Below, piece by piece: positions 24,906 to 33,219 of a stretch of 44,066 bases of DNA. Made by a program: the position numbers and the translations under genes. The notes under the pieces were generated by a model. The model was not told the DNA's origin. It did no database searches and worked only from the letters and a program-made list of their open reading frames with translations. The DNA comes from an uncultured Flavobacteriales bacterium (GTDB lineage: Bacteria; Bacteroidota; Bacteroidia; Palsa-965). The stretch covers positions 1 to 44,066 of the forward strand of contig CAMLEF010000002.1 of NCBI GenBank assembly GCA_946478675.1, given 5' to 3'. Each line of letters begins with the position of its first letter. Position 1 is the first letter of the stretch.

Positions 24906-26141
24906 ATGCAGAACATAATCATGCAGCAATTTCATCTTTTAGCCCTGACCCATCGTTCGATCGACCTCGCCGATATCGGCCGCTTTCACCTGGCGGAAGA
25001 AAACCGTACGGCTGTGCTGGAGCGGGTCAAAAATTCGTGCGGACTTTCGGAGCTCATGTATTTGTCGACCTGCAACCGTGTAGAGTTCCTCATTGTGACG
25101 GACGCGACGGTCGACCGCAAATTCATTGCAAAATTTTTCCAGGCGTTCAATTCGCAGGAAGCAAAGTTCGCTGAAAAAGCGGAACTGTTCTCCGGCGAAG
25201 CGGCGCTGCAGCATCTTTTTGAAGTTTCTTCTTCGCTCGATTCGCTGGTGGTCGGCGAACGCGAGATCATCACGCAGGTTCGTAATTCTTACGAGCAGGG
25301 AAAAGAAGCAGGCCTCACCGGCGATACACTTCGCATCCTGGTTCGTAAGGCGATCGAAACGGCGAAAGCGGTTTACACGCAAACGAACATCGCACGCAAC
25401 CCGGTTTCCGTTGTATCGCTCGCTTACCGCAAGCTGCGCGACCTGAACGTTTCGCTCGACGCGCGCATCCTGTTCATCGGTTCCGGTGTAACGAACACTT
25501 CGATGGCGCGTTACCTGCGCAAGCATGGCTTTACGAAATTCACCGTTTTCAACCGCACACTGTCGAATGCGCAGCTGCTCGCGGAAGAGATCGGCGGCAC
25601 CGCTTTCCCGCTGACGAAACTTTCAGATTACCACGAAGGTTTCGACGTGATCGTCACCTGCACGGGTGCGGACTACGCGGTGATCACGCCTGAAATTTAT
25701 CATACGCTGGCTGCCGGCGATCGTTCCCGCAAGGTGGTGATCGACCTCGCTGTTCCGAACGATCTTGATGCGGAAGTGCTGCGCCAGTGGGACGTGAATC
25801 TTATCGCGGTGAATAACCTGCAGGATGTTGCAGGAGAAAATCTCCGCCAGCGCGAACAGGAGCTCGACGCCTGCCGCAGCATCATCGCGGAAAGCATTGC
25901 GACGACGCGCCAGGAATTGCGCGAACGCAAGATCGAGCTGGCCATGTCGGAAGTGCCGCGCAAAGTGAAAGAGATCCGCGAGACCGCTGTAAATGCTGTC
26001 TTCGCGAAAGAGATCAGCGGCCTCGATAACGCTTCGAAGGAAGTGCTCGACCGCATTCTCAATTATGTCGAGAAAAAATACATCAGCGTTCCGATGAAGC
26101 TGGCCCGTGAAATTCTCGCGGAAGAAGTGAAGGAAGCCTAA
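24906..26141 (+). CDS. hemA: Glutamyl-tRNA reductase
   Basis: The product has 411 residues from ATG 24906 or 406 from ATG 24921 (MQQFHLLALTHRS). The later start puts the catalytic Cys at residue 51, close to the canonical position 50. The family motifs are LMYLSTCNRVEFL with that Cys, SSLDSLVVGEREIITQVRNSY, FIGSGVTNTSMARYL for NADPH, and a C-terminal dimerisation helix. It converts glutamyl-tRNA to glutamate-1-semialdehyde, the first committed step of C5-pathway tetrapyrrole synthesis. The hemC-hemD fusion follows after 11 nt. The 158 nt upstream contain an IR-poor AT-rich stretch without a clear promoter. hemL was not seen. Confidence 0.96.
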   Translation: MQNIIMQQFHLLALTHRSIDLADIGRFHLAEENRTAVLERVKNSCGLSELMYLSTCNRVEFLIVTDATVDRKFIAKFFQAFNSQEAKFAEKAELFSGEAALQHLFEVSSSLDSLVVGEREIITQVRNSYEQGKEAGLTGDTLRILVRKAIETAKAVYTQTNIARNPVSVVSLAYRKLRDLNVSLDARILFIGSGVTNTSMARYLRKHGFTKFTVFNRTLSNAQLLAEEIGGTAFPLTKLSDYHEGFDVIVTCTGADYAVITPEIYHTLAAGDRSRKVVIDLAVPNDLDAEVLRQWDVNLIAVNNLQDVAGENLRQREQELDACRSIIAESIATTRQELRERKIELAMSEVPRKVKEIRETAVNAVFAKEISGLDNASKEVLDRILNYVEKKYISVPMKLAREILAEEVKEA

Positions 26142-26152
26142 GTTTTATTCCA

Positions 26153-27733
26153 GTGAGTCATCCGGTCTCTTTTCAACGTAAGCTCGTGATCGCCTCCCGC
26201 GGCAGCGAGCTCGCCCTCTGGCAGGCGCATTTTGTGCAGGCGGAGCTGAAGCGCGTCGGCATCGATTCCGAAGTGCGCATTTACAAAACGCAGGGCGACA
26301 ACATCCAGCATCTTCCGCTCGGCAAGCTCGAAGGAAAAGGCTTTTTCACGAAAGAGATCGAAGACGCGCTGCTGAACCACGAAGCGGATCTCGCCGTGCA
26401 TTCGCACAAAGATCTTCCCACCGTTTCACCGCCGCAGCTGAAGATCGCCGCCGTTTCCTATCGCGAAAATCCTTCGGAGCTCATTCTCATCCGCAAAGAA
26501 TCGGTCGATCTTCGCCGCAAATTCCGTTTTAAAAAAGGCGCAGTTGTCGGCACTTCTTCCGGTCGCCGCAAAGCACAGTTGCTCGCGTTTCGTCCCGATA
26601 TCGAACTGAAAGATTTGCGCGGCAACGTTCCGACGCGCATCCAGAAATTACGTGACGGCGAATACGACGCGATCCTCGTGGCTGCCGCAGGTCCGGAGCG
26701 ACTGAAGCTCGACCTCAGCGATTTTCATATTGAAACGCCCGACGTACACGAGTTCATTCCTGCTCCTGCGCAGGGTGTGCTCGCTTTGCAAACGCGCGCC
26801 GATGATGCGGAACTGATCGAAGCGCTGCAGCAGCTGCATCACAGCGATGTTGCCGATGCGATCGCGATCGAACGGAAAATTCTCAACCTCTTCGAAGGCG
26901 GATGTCACATGCCGCTCGGCGCTTATTGCGAAAAAGATGAGGAGACGTTTAAAGTCTGGACGTCGATGGCCGACGATTGGGACAAGCCGCTGCGCGTATT
27001 GTATACCGAAACGCGCAAGCCGGAAACCATTGCCGAGCGCATTGTCGAAAAGCTGCGCGCGGTCCGTCCTGCCCATGTTTTCATTACGCGCGATCTCCGC
27101 GACGACGATTTCTTTTTCCAGGTGCTGAAAGCGAACGGCTGTGAAGTGTACGGCCGTGCGTTGATCGAAACGCATCGTGTGCCGCTGAAAAAAGTGCCGG
27201 AAGCGCAATGGGTGTTCTTCTCGAGCAAACAGGCCGTCAAGCATTTTCTCGGGCAAACGAAGCTGACGCCGGGCACGAAGATCGGTGCAGTCGGAAAAGC
27301 GACTTCGGATGAGCTGCGCAAGTTCAACCTTCGTGCGGATTTCATCGGCGGCGGAACCGACACGCGCGCTACCGCCAAACAATTTGCAGCCGTTGTCGGC
27401 CGCTCGAAAGTGCTTTTCCCGCAGGCGAAAGGCAGCCTGAAAACGGTGCAGCAGCAAATGCCCGCCGCGCAGGTGATCGACCTTATCGTTTACGAAACGA
27501 TCCAGCGTTCTGCCGAAAATCTTCCTGCTGCCGACATTCTCGTGTTCACCAGCCCTTCGAACGTCGAAGCGTTTTTCGAGAAGAACAGCGTTGCTCCCGG
27601 ACAAAAGCTCGTCGCGATGGGCCACGCTACCGGCAATTCGCTCAAAGAACGCGGCTTCCACAGCTTCTGGTCGCCCGACAGCTTCGATGATGCGGGACTG
27701 ACGCGCGCGGTGATGGGTGCGATCACGGGCTGA
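26153..27733 (+). CDS. hemC-hemD: Porphobilinogen deaminase fused to uroporphyrinogen-III synthase
   Basis: This 526-residue single frame holds two enzymes. Residues ~8-300 are HemC: KLVIASRGSELALWQA, LAVHSHKDLPT, VGTSSGRRKAQLLAFRPD, LRGNVPTRIQKL, FIPAPAQGVLALQTR, and Cys251 in FEGGCHMPLGAYC that carries the dipyrromethane cofactor. Residues ~305-526 are a HemD-like domain (RPAHVFITRDLRDDD, WVFFSSKQAVKHFL, LIVYETIQRSAE, ILVFTSPSNVEAFFE). Together they turn four porphobilinogens into uroporphyrinogen III. Start is a GTG (MSHPVSFQRK) 11 nt after hemA; no ATG is near. Sequence is continuous, with no sign of a frameshift. Fusion would hand over the unstable hydroxymethylbilane directly. Confidence 0.95.
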   Translation: MSHPVSFQRKLVIASRGSELALWQAHFVQAELKRVGIDSEVRIYKTQGDNIQHLPLGKLEGKGFFTKEIEDALLNHEADLAVHSHKDLPTVSPPQLKIAAVSYRENPSELILIRKESVDLRRKFRFKKGAVVGTSSGRRKAQLLAFRPDIELKDLRGNVPTRIQKLRDGEYDAILVAAAGPERLKLDLSDFHIETPDVHEFIPAPAQGVLALQTRADDAELIEALQQLHHSDVADAIAIERKILNLFEGGCHMPLGAYCEKDEETFKVWTSMADDWDKPLRVLYTETRKPETIAERIVEKLRAVRPAHVFITRDLRDDDFFFQVLKANGCEVYGRALIETHRVPLKKVPEAQWVFFSSKQAVKHFLGQTKLTPGTKIGAVGKATSDELRKFNLRADFIGGGTDTRATAKQFAAVVGRSKVLFPQAKGSLKTVQQQMPAAQVIDLIVYETIQRSAENLPAADILVFTSPSNVEAFFEKNSVAPGQKLVAMGHATGNSLKERGFHSFWSPDSFDDAGLTRAVMGAITG

Positions 27734-27742
27734 AAATTTTCC

Positions 27743-27771
27743 TGAACTTTTTTTCGCGACACGTGTACCGC
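27743..27771 (+). promoter_or_regulatory. Shared upstream element, copy A (TGAAC-N14-CGTGTACCGC)
   Basis: TGAAC at 27743-27747 is followed by 14 nt starting with a T-run, then CGTGTACCGC at 27762-27771. The same two blocks at identical spacing occur at 34457 and 35381. A weaker second match (GGAAC-N14-CGTACCG) lies at 27785-27810. It precedes the MORN-like gene at 27815. The layout resembles an ECF sigma factor promoter (GAAC at -35, a GT-containing -10). Confidence 0.65.
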
Positions 27772-27814
27772 TTTGAAACCGGCAGGAACTTCCTGTCTTC
27801 AAACGTACCGTATC

Positions 27815-29464
27815 ATGCGAAAAACTTTAACCGCGATCCTTCTGCTTTTCACTGCGGCTGCCGCTTCGGCGATGACGTTTTACGACCAGCTTTGCGCATT
27901 CAATTTCAACTGGGAAAAGTATGCGCTGCAGACGCCGTCCGGAGAAGCGCGTGTATTTTCTTCCGACCGCGAATACATCCAGGCGCATCTTGAAAACGTG
28001 CTGAAGATCCTCCGTGCTGAAAATACCAATGGGCTTTCGGAAGCACAAAAAATCTCGCGCGAAAAGATGTTGACGCTGCTCGACGGTTATCGTCTTGCGG
28101 GAAAATTTCCGATGAACTATTACCGTCGCGAGCGCATTCCTGTTTTCATCGACGAGCACGGCACGCACTGCGCGGTGGGTTATCTTATGATGATGACCGG
28201 CGAAGAAGAGATGGCGCAGCGCATTTCACGCACGGATAATTACGCGTGGGTGAAAGACATTCATGATCCCGGTGTGGCGGCGTGGCAGGAAGCATCCGGG
28301 CTTTCCGTCGAGAATCTCAAGCTGATCCAGGGCGCGTACGATTCGTATCGCTGGGACGCGCTTCTGATTGTGGAGCGTTACCAGACACCGCAGCGCCCGG
28401 CCGTCACCACTGCGTATTTTTCGAAAACACGATTGGGCACAACGCCCGCAGAAATGACGGATGACAATATCTGGTTCAAAGGCGAAGGAGAGAACGGTGT
28501 ACTCAATGGAAAATGGGTGCAGAACTATGTGAAAGGCATTCCGTGGATTGAAGGTTATTATGAAAACGGCGAACGCACCGGGCAGTGGAAAGAATATTAC
28601 CAGGGAACGGACAAGCTCTGCCGGACAGAGCGCTGGAGCAACAACAAGCTGAACGGCACGCGCACGCGTTGGGACCGCGACGGGAATGTGATCGAAGAAA
28701 TTCTTTTCACGAACGGACAAGCTGTTTCAAAGATCAATTACGAGCGCGCCGATTCACTGGTGTACATCCGCATTCCCGAAGATTCGCTGCATGTTTATAC
28801 GCAGGTGCTGAATTTTCGTGGTGAGCTGATCGCGTGCGGACACGAATCCATTTATAATCCCGGCAACCTGCTGTGGTTCCAGAACATCGAACTGACGGCG
28901 TTGAATTCGGCTTCGATCTCGGCGCGTTCCATGGCAAACGGTAACAACATCAATCTCTTTAACGGAGGAGAAAACGGACTTTACAACACGCCGCCGCTGG
29001 TGCAGTATAAAAAAGAGGGCGACTGGATGTATTACCGCGATACGGTGCAGCAGTATGCCGCATTGAAATCCGGCAAGACAACGCCGGTAGAATTATTCCG
29101 CGGCGCTTACCAGCATTACGGCAATCAATTATTCGGCACGCTAATGATGTTCGAAGGTCCCGGACTCACTGCTGCCTGCGATTCGGTAAAAGTGACGTAC
29201 GCCGACGATCTTGTGCAGGAATTTTATGGATATGTCAACAATGATTTCGTTCACCTGCACATTGCTTATTTCAGACAAGGCACGGAACGTTATCATAAGG
29301 GAACCTATTACGGTCTTCCGGCGGGACAGATTTCGGAAACGGGCCGTTACAACAGCGCGGGCGAACGGATCGGTGAATGGCATTACTTCGACGTGAACGG
29401 CACGATGTATAAATCGGAAAACTATACGGTTCCACGCCGCGAAATCATCGGGATGAAAAATTAA
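27815..29464 (+). CDS. Secreted protein with MORN-like repeats
   Basis: From the ATG at 27815 the 549-residue product begins MRKTLTAILLLFTAAAASA, a signal peptide. The first 180 residues are a domain with IDEHGTHCAVGYLMM and TDNYAWVKDIHDPGVAAWQ, which I recall in uncharacterised exported proteins. After residue ~225 come MORN-like units: VLNGKWVQNYVKGIPWIEGY, YENGERTGQWKEYYQ, NKLNGTRTRWDRDGNVIEE, and again near the C-terminus (GRYNSAGERIGEWHYFDVNG, TMYKSENY). MORN repeats often mediate membrane or protein contacts; the role here is unknown. It lies between hemC-hemD and hemB but is probably separately transcribed, from the element at 27743. A terminator follows. Confidence 0.88.
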   Translation: MRKTLTAILLLFTAAAASAMTFYDQLCAFNFNWEKYALQTPSGEARVFSSDREYIQAHLENVLKILRAENTNGLSEAQKISREKMLTLLDGYRLAGKFPMNYYRRERIPVFIDEHGTHCAVGYLMMMTGEEEMAQRISRTDNYAWVKDIHDPGVAAWQEASGLSVENLKLIQGAYDSYRWDALLIVERYQTPQRPAVTTAYFSKTRLGTTPAEMTDDNIWFKGEGENGVLNGKWVQNYVKGIPWIEGYYENGERTGQWKEYYQGTDKLCRTERWSNNKLNGTRTRWDRDGNVIEEILFTNGQAVSKINYERADSLVYIRIPEDSLHVYTQVLNFRGELIACGHESIYNPGNLLWFQNIELTALNSASISARSMANGNNINLFNGGENGLYNTPPLVQYKKEGDWMYYRDTVQQYAALKSGKTTPVELFRGAYQHYGNQLFGTLMMFEGPGLTAACDSVKVTYADDLVQEFYGYVNNDFVHLHIAYFRQGTERYHKGTYYGLPAGQISETGRYNSAGERIGEWHYFDVNGTMYKSENYTVPRREIIGMKN

Positions 29465-29486
29465 CGAACCTGCCGGGCGACAATCG

Positions 29487-29526
29487 ATCCCGAAGCGGCG
29501 TAAAGCTGTTTCGGGATTCTTTTTTT
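29487..29526 (+). terminator. Rho-independent terminator after the MORN-like gene
   Basis: ATCCCGAAGC (29487-29496) pairs with GCTGTTTCGGGAT (29505-29517) with one bulge, followed by TCTTTTTTT. It isolates hemB from the upstream gene. Confidence 0.85.
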
Positions 29527-29602
29527 CTAAATACAGCTAAGGCATTCCGCTTTTTGTGCCCTGCCGTGACGTTTCGCTGACAATCGGAGCGGGAATGCGC
29601 CG

Positions 29603-29610
29603 TATTTTTG
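29603..29610 (+). promoter_or_regulatory. Putative -7 element TATTTTTG for hemB
   Basis: An exact TAnnTTTG match lies 18 nt before the hemB ATG and downstream of a terminator. Confidence 0.5.
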
Positions 29611-29628
29611 TATTCCAATTTTCCGATC

Positions 29629-30597
29629 ATGATCCAACGTCCGCGCCGCACGCGCAAAAATGAAATTGTCCGCAACCTCGTAGCGGAAACGCGCCTGAGC
29701 AAAGAGCAATTCATCTATCCCTATTTCGTAGCGCACGGCAAAAACGTGAAGCATGAAATTTCCGCCATGCCGGGCATTCATCATTTCTCCATCGACACGC
29801 TGCTGAAGGACGCGGAAAAAGGGTTGAGATCCGGCATCAACAAAGTGCTGCTGTTCGGTGTCGGTGAACCGAAAACGGAAGACGGCAGCTCGGCGCACGG
29901 CGATCACAGCATCGTTCCGGAAGCGGTGAAAGCATTGAAGAAAGCGTTCGGCAACGAGCTGTACGTGATCACCGACGTTTGTGTTTGCGCGTATACGACA
30001 CATGGTCATTGCGGCATCCTGCACGACGGTTACGTAGAGAACGATCCTTCCGTTGAGCTGCTCGCGAAGATGGCGCTCTCCCATGCGCAGGCCGGCGCTG
30101 ATATGGTTGCGCCTTCCGACATGATGGATGGCCGCGTCGGTGCGATCCGCGCGAAGCTCGATGAAAATGGTTTCGTCAACACGGCGCTCATGTCGTATGC
30201 GGTGAAGTTTGCTTCGGCGTATTACGGCCCGTTCCGCGAAGCCGCAGATTCCTCCCCGCAATCCGGCGACCGCAAGGCCTACCAGATGGATGCACGCAAC
30301 GGCAATGAAGCGGTGCGTGAAGCGCTGCTCGACGTCGAAGAAGGCGCCGACATCATCATGGTGAAGCCCGCGCTGGCGTATCTCGATGTTATTCGCCGCG
30401 TGAAAGAAACGATTGATCTTCCCGTTGCCTGCTACAATGTTTCCGGCGAATACAGCATGGTCAAGCTCGCCGCTGCGCAGGGGCTTATCGATGAGCAAAA
30501 GATCGTGATGGAGAATATGACGGCGTTTACGCGCGCCGGTTCGGATATCATCATCACGTATCACGCGCGTGATATTGTGGAGAAGGGTTGGTTGTAG
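29629..30597 (+). CDS. hemB: Delta-aminolevulinic acid dehydratase (porphobilinogen synthase)
   Basis: The 322-residue enzyme starts at ATG 29629 (MIQRPRRTRKNEIVRN); an in-frame TTG seven codons earlier overlaps the -7 element and is rejected. It has the zinc-site motif DVCVCAYTTHGHCGIL with three cysteines (E. coli-type, zinc-dependent), the SDMMDGRVGAIR segment, and both active-site lysines in SYAVKFASAYYGPFR and IIMVKPALAYLD. It condenses two 5-aminolevulinates to porphobilinogen in the cytoplasm, the substrate of the HemC-HemD fusion 1.9 kb upstream. It is separated from those genes by the MORN-like gene and a terminator. Confidence 0.97.
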   Translation: MIQRPRRTRKNEIVRNLVAETRLSKEQFIYPYFVAHGKNVKHEISAMPGIHHFSIDTLLKDAEKGLRSGINKVLLFGVGEPKTEDGSSAHGDHSIVPEAVKALKKAFGNELYVITDVCVCAYTTHGHCGILHDGYVENDPSVELLAKMALSHAQAGADMVAPSDMMDGRVGAIRAKLDENGFVNTALMSYAVKFASAYYGPFREAADSSPQSGDRKAYQMDARNGNEAVREALLDVEEGADIIMVKPALAYLDVIRRVKETIDLPVACYNVSGEYSMVKLAAAQGLIDEQKIVMENMTAFTRAGSDIIITYHARDIVEKGWL

Positions 30598-30628
30598 GCA
30601 ACAGATTCGCCGATGTCATTGTCGCGAC

Positions 30629-30677
30629 GTAACGCCGGGCGCACCCGGCGGGTCGGGTGTTAACACCCGACTCCTCT
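30629..30677. repeat. REP-like unit, copy 1
   Basis: This 49-nt unit contains two adjacent hairpins: CGCCGGG/CCCGGCG, then the perfect 20-nt palindrome GTCGGGTGTTAACACCCGAC, followed by TCCTCT. It is identical to copy 2 at 31309-31357 except for one base in the first loop (A/G), and lies in the same orientation. Confidence 0.9.
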
Positions 30678-30718
30678 TGCGCTAACCATTTACAAACGGC
30701 TATTTGTTTTGCTGCGTT

Positions 30719-30726
30719 TACTTTTG
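30719..30726 (+). promoter_or_regulatory. Putative -7 element TACTTTTG before the REP transposase gene
   Basis: An exact TAnnTTTG match lies 19 nt before the ATG at 30746. A second AT-rich candidate (TATATTTTG, 30733-30741) is closer to the ATG and has a TTTTG 21 nt upstream of it, so either could be used. Confidence 0.4.
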
Positions 30727-30745
30727 CCCGTATATATTTTGTTGT

Positions 30746-31288
30746 ATGGGTTTAAGATATAGAACACAGTTGCTGGATTATCATTGTTTCTTCATCACCA
30801 CCACATTTTATAAACGAATCCGGCATCTCGAAGATCCCCGCATAGTGGCGATCATCAATGAGTCATTTCATTTTGTCAATGAAAAATATGCTTGCCGGCT
30901 GATCGCCTATGTGTGGATGCCGGATCACATTCATTTCATCTGCTATTTTGAAAAGGAAAATAAGCTGATCGAATACATGCGGGATTTTAAAAAGTATACG
31001 TCATTCCGCATCCGCAGGTTAATCACGGCCGACGGCAATGACGCCTTGATGAAAAGATTAACGTTTGAGCATCGCGCTCAGAAGTTTAAAGTGTGGGACG
31101 ACCGTTTTCATGATGTGCATTTGTTTACAAGAAAGGCTTTACTGATCAGGCTGAATTACATTCACGCCAACCCGGTTCGGGCCGGGCTGGTATCCGAGGC
31201 GATTCACTATCCGTATTCAAGTGCCGCGTTCTATTTTAAAGAGGCGGCTTGCCCTTTTCCCATTCTGCATCTGAATGAAGTTGCCTGA
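30746..31288 (+). CDS. REP-associated tyrosine transposase (RAYT, Y1/HUH family)
   Basis: The 180-residue protein starts MGLRYRTQLLDYHCFFITT. It carries the HUH motif in WMPDHIHFICYF, the likely catalytic Tyr in DFKKYTSFRIRRL, and the RAYT-typical ending IHANPVRAGLVSEAIHYPYS-SAAF. The family makes single-strand cuts at REP hairpins and is domesticated in many genomes, cutting and joining REP units rather than moving a full insertion sequence. It is bracketed by two near-identical 49-nt REP units (30629-30677 and 31309-31357). The base composition is visibly more AT-rich than its neighbours, consistent with transfer. The frame is intact. Confidence 0.93.
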   Translation: MGLRYRTQLLDYHCFFITTTFYKRIRHLEDPRIVAIINESFHFVNEKYACRLIAYVWMPDHIHFICYFEKENKLIEYMRDFKKYTSFRIRRLITADGNDALMKRLTFEHRAQKFKVWDDRFHDVHLFTRKALLIRLNYIHANPVRAGLVSEAIHYPYSSAAFYFKEAACPFPILHLNEVA

Positions 31289-31308
31289 TGAATCACAAGA
31301 TGTAGCTG

Positions 31309-31357
31309 GTAACGCCGGGCGCGCCCGGCGGGTCGGGTGTTAACACCCGACTCCTCT
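31309..31357. repeat. REP-like unit, copy 2
   Basis: Second 49-nt unit, 48 of 49 positions identical to copy 1 and in the same orientation, starting 20 nt after the transposase stop. Confidence 0.9.
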
Positions 31358-31420
31358 CGTCACTGCGTTCCTCCGGGTAACCTCTTCATCTCCGCCCGAT
31401 TCTCTATCTTAAGCTCCCCT

Positions 31421-31987
31421 ATGAACGAAGAGCTTTCCTACCCCTACCGCCGTTTCTCCTCCGACCTTTATGCATCTTCGTTGCTGTCGTTGCTCGACGA
31501 GCATGCGATCCCTTTTGAAATTGTAGGAGAGCCCGAAGGTGCAGGATCGGTTTTTATCGGCGCGGCTGGAATTCCCGGCGTGATCGTGATGGTGCGTCCT
31601 TCCGATGCAAAGCGCATCCAGGAGCTGGAACGAAAAGAACGGCCGGGATTAAAAGACGATGAAGAAGCTCCACAGCTGATCGCCGAAGAGAAAAAGGAGT
31701 TCGACACGATCCATCCGTTATGGATAGCCGGCGCTTATATCTTCAGCCTTCTGGGCGCGCCGCTCGCCATGATTTTCGGATGGCACCTGTTCTCTGCTAA
31801 ACGCAAAAAGGAAGATCTCACGTTCGGATATGCCTATGAACCCGATGTGCGTTTGCACGGCCGTTTTATATTCTGGATCGCTTTCGGATTGGTCCTGCTC
31901 GGCTTCTACAGGTGGTTTGCTGTGCACAGCCGCAGCGGTATTCTCGAGCCGATTTCTTTTGTGCTGAGCCGCTTCCGGATCCGCTGA
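31421..31987 (+). CDS. DUF2007-like membrane protein
   Basis: From the ATG at 31421 the 188-residue protein begins MNEELSYPYRRFSSDLYAS. The first ~75 residues (SLLSLLDEHAIPFEIVGEPE, IPGVIVMVRPSDAKRIQELE) resemble the signal-transducing DUF2007 domain, a small ferredoxin-like fold that senses or binds a partner. Two hydrophobic helices follow at about 103-126 (AGAYIFSLLGAPLAMIFGWH) and 148-170 (FIFWIAFGLVLLGFYRWF). The role is unknown. Only a degenerate -7 (TATCTTAA) is visible upstream, right after the REP unit. Family assignment is from memory and moderate. Confidence 0.8.
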   Translation: MNEELSYPYRRFSSDLYASSLLSLLDEHAIPFEIVGEPEGAGSVFIGAAGIPGVIVMVRPSDAKRIQELERKERPGLKDDEEAPQLIAEEKKEFDTIHPLWIAGAYIFSLLGAPLAMIFGWHLFSAKRKKEDLTFGYAYEPDVRLHGRFIFWIAFGLVLLGFYRWFAVHSRSGILEPISFVLSRFRIR

Positions 31988-32059
31988 ATCATCCGCTTGT
32001 TCTGCCTGCGGGAGCTTCAGGGAATTAAAATATTCTGAACTTCGAAACGACTATCCGCT

Positions 32060-33052
32060 ATGGCAGAGACATTTCTTTTCAACCCGGACCTTCCGTTCGT
32101 GCGACGCGATTATCCCGGCAATAAGCTGGTGAACGGTCGTTTTGTGAATGAAGACGGCATCGGGCCGGTGGGATTCGGCAAAGTGTTTAAGTGGATGTTT
32201 TCCGCTAACCCGCAGCGCGCCGAAAAGAAAGCAGATCCGTTCCGTTTGCCGCTGCGCCCGGATGAAACGATCTTCTCTTCCGAAGAAGACGCTTTCAGCT
32301 GGCTCGGACATGCGTCATTCCTGTTTCGTCTTCGCGGGAAATTGCTCCTGACGGATCCTTGTCTGAATGATCTTCCCGGAACGAAGCGCCTGGTTGCGCC
32401 GCCTTTCGCGTTTGAAAAATTCCGCAGCGTCGATTACGTGCTCTTCACGCACACGCACCGCGATCACTTCGATCTGAAAAGCGTAAAACAATTGCTGGCC
32501 GTAAATCCCGACGTGCATTTTCTCGTGCCGCTCAAGATGCAGCCGCTGCTCAAAACGCTCGGCGCAAAATACATTACGGAAGCCGGCTGGTACCAGCAAT
32601 ACGACAAGCCGCTGGCGCACGGAATTGAAATTGTTTTTCTTCCTGCGAAACACTGGAACCGCCGTTTTCTCCACGATACGAACCGCGAGCTCTGGGGAAG
32701 CTTCCTGCTGCGCACCGAAGAGCAAACGATCTATTTCGCCGGCGACACCGCAGCCGCCGATCATTTTTCTTCCATTGCGGAACTCTTTCCCGCGATCAAT
32801 CACGCGTTCATGCCGGTCGGTGCGTACAAGCCGAATTACATGATGAAAGACGCGCACATTTCTCCCGAAGAAGCGATCGACGCTTTTCATGCGCTGAATG
32901 CGAAGATGTTTGTCCCGATGCATTTCGGAACGTACGACCTGGCCGATGAGCCGCCGGGAGAGCCGCTGCGTTTGCTGGAGCAATACAAACGTGACAGCGC
33001 GCTGCGCGGGGAATTGCTGGCGCCGGCAGTGGGTGAGCACGTGCGGTTGTGA
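32060..33052 (+). CDS. Metallo-beta-lactamase-fold hydrolase (NAPE-PLD/UlaG-like)
   Basis: This 330-residue protein has the metal motif HTHRDHFD (His131, His133, Asp135, His136), the SWLGHASFLFRLRGKLLLTDP entry strand, YFAGDTAAADHFSSI with the bridging Asp, and a C-terminal MHFGTYDL His. The NRELWGSFLLRTEE and PVGAYKPNYMMKDAHISPEE wording is that of the beta-lactamase_2 group that includes N-acylphosphatidylethanolamine phospholipase D and RomA-like proteins. The substrate, possibly a phospholipid, is inferred. It has no signal peptide. It stands alone, 72 nt after the DUF2007-like gene. Confidence 0.9.
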   Translation: MAETFLFNPDLPFVRRDYPGNKLVNGRFVNEDGIGPVGFGKVFKWMFSANPQRAEKKADPFRLPLRPDETIFSSEEDAFSWLGHASFLFRLRGKLLLTDPCLNDLPGTKRLVAPPFAFEKFRSVDYVLFTHTHRDHFDLKSVKQLLAVNPDVHFLVPLKMQPLLKTLGAKYITEAGWYQQYDKPLAHGIEIVFLPAKHWNRRFLHDTNRELWGSFLLRTEEQTIYFAGDTAAADHFSSIAELFPAINHAFMPVGAYKPNYMMKDAHISPEEAIDAFHALNAKMFVPMHFGTYDLADEPPGEPLRLLEQYKRDSALRGELLAPAVGEHVRL

Positions 33053-33207
33053 GGATTTGAATTCCCCCTTTTGTTTGGGCGCAGTCGGGAACTTTTGCCA
33101 TTCTAATGTGAAAGGTTCCCGATTCCGCTCGAACAAGCTTGTTAAAGCGACCAAACTAAAAATACTGTCGTCGTTTTGTAACGCAGATCCATTTTCATTC
33201 TCCGTGT

Positions 33208-33215
33208 TACCTTTG
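33208..33215 (+). promoter_or_regulatory. -7 element TACCTTTG abutting the queA start
   Basis: An exact TAnnTTTG match ends 4 nt before the queA ATG, so transcription would begin at or next to the start codon. Confidence 0.5.
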
Positions 33216-33219
33216 CGCG

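Noticed and set aside
29608..29628. TTG start seven codons upstream in hemB
   Set aside because: It lies inside the -7 element and adds residues not typical for HemB.
21834..33145. Shared 16-nt sequence CGCTCGAACARGCTTG at 21834 and 33127
   Set aside because: Two imperfect copies only, with no structure or consistent position; may be chance or a repeat remnant.
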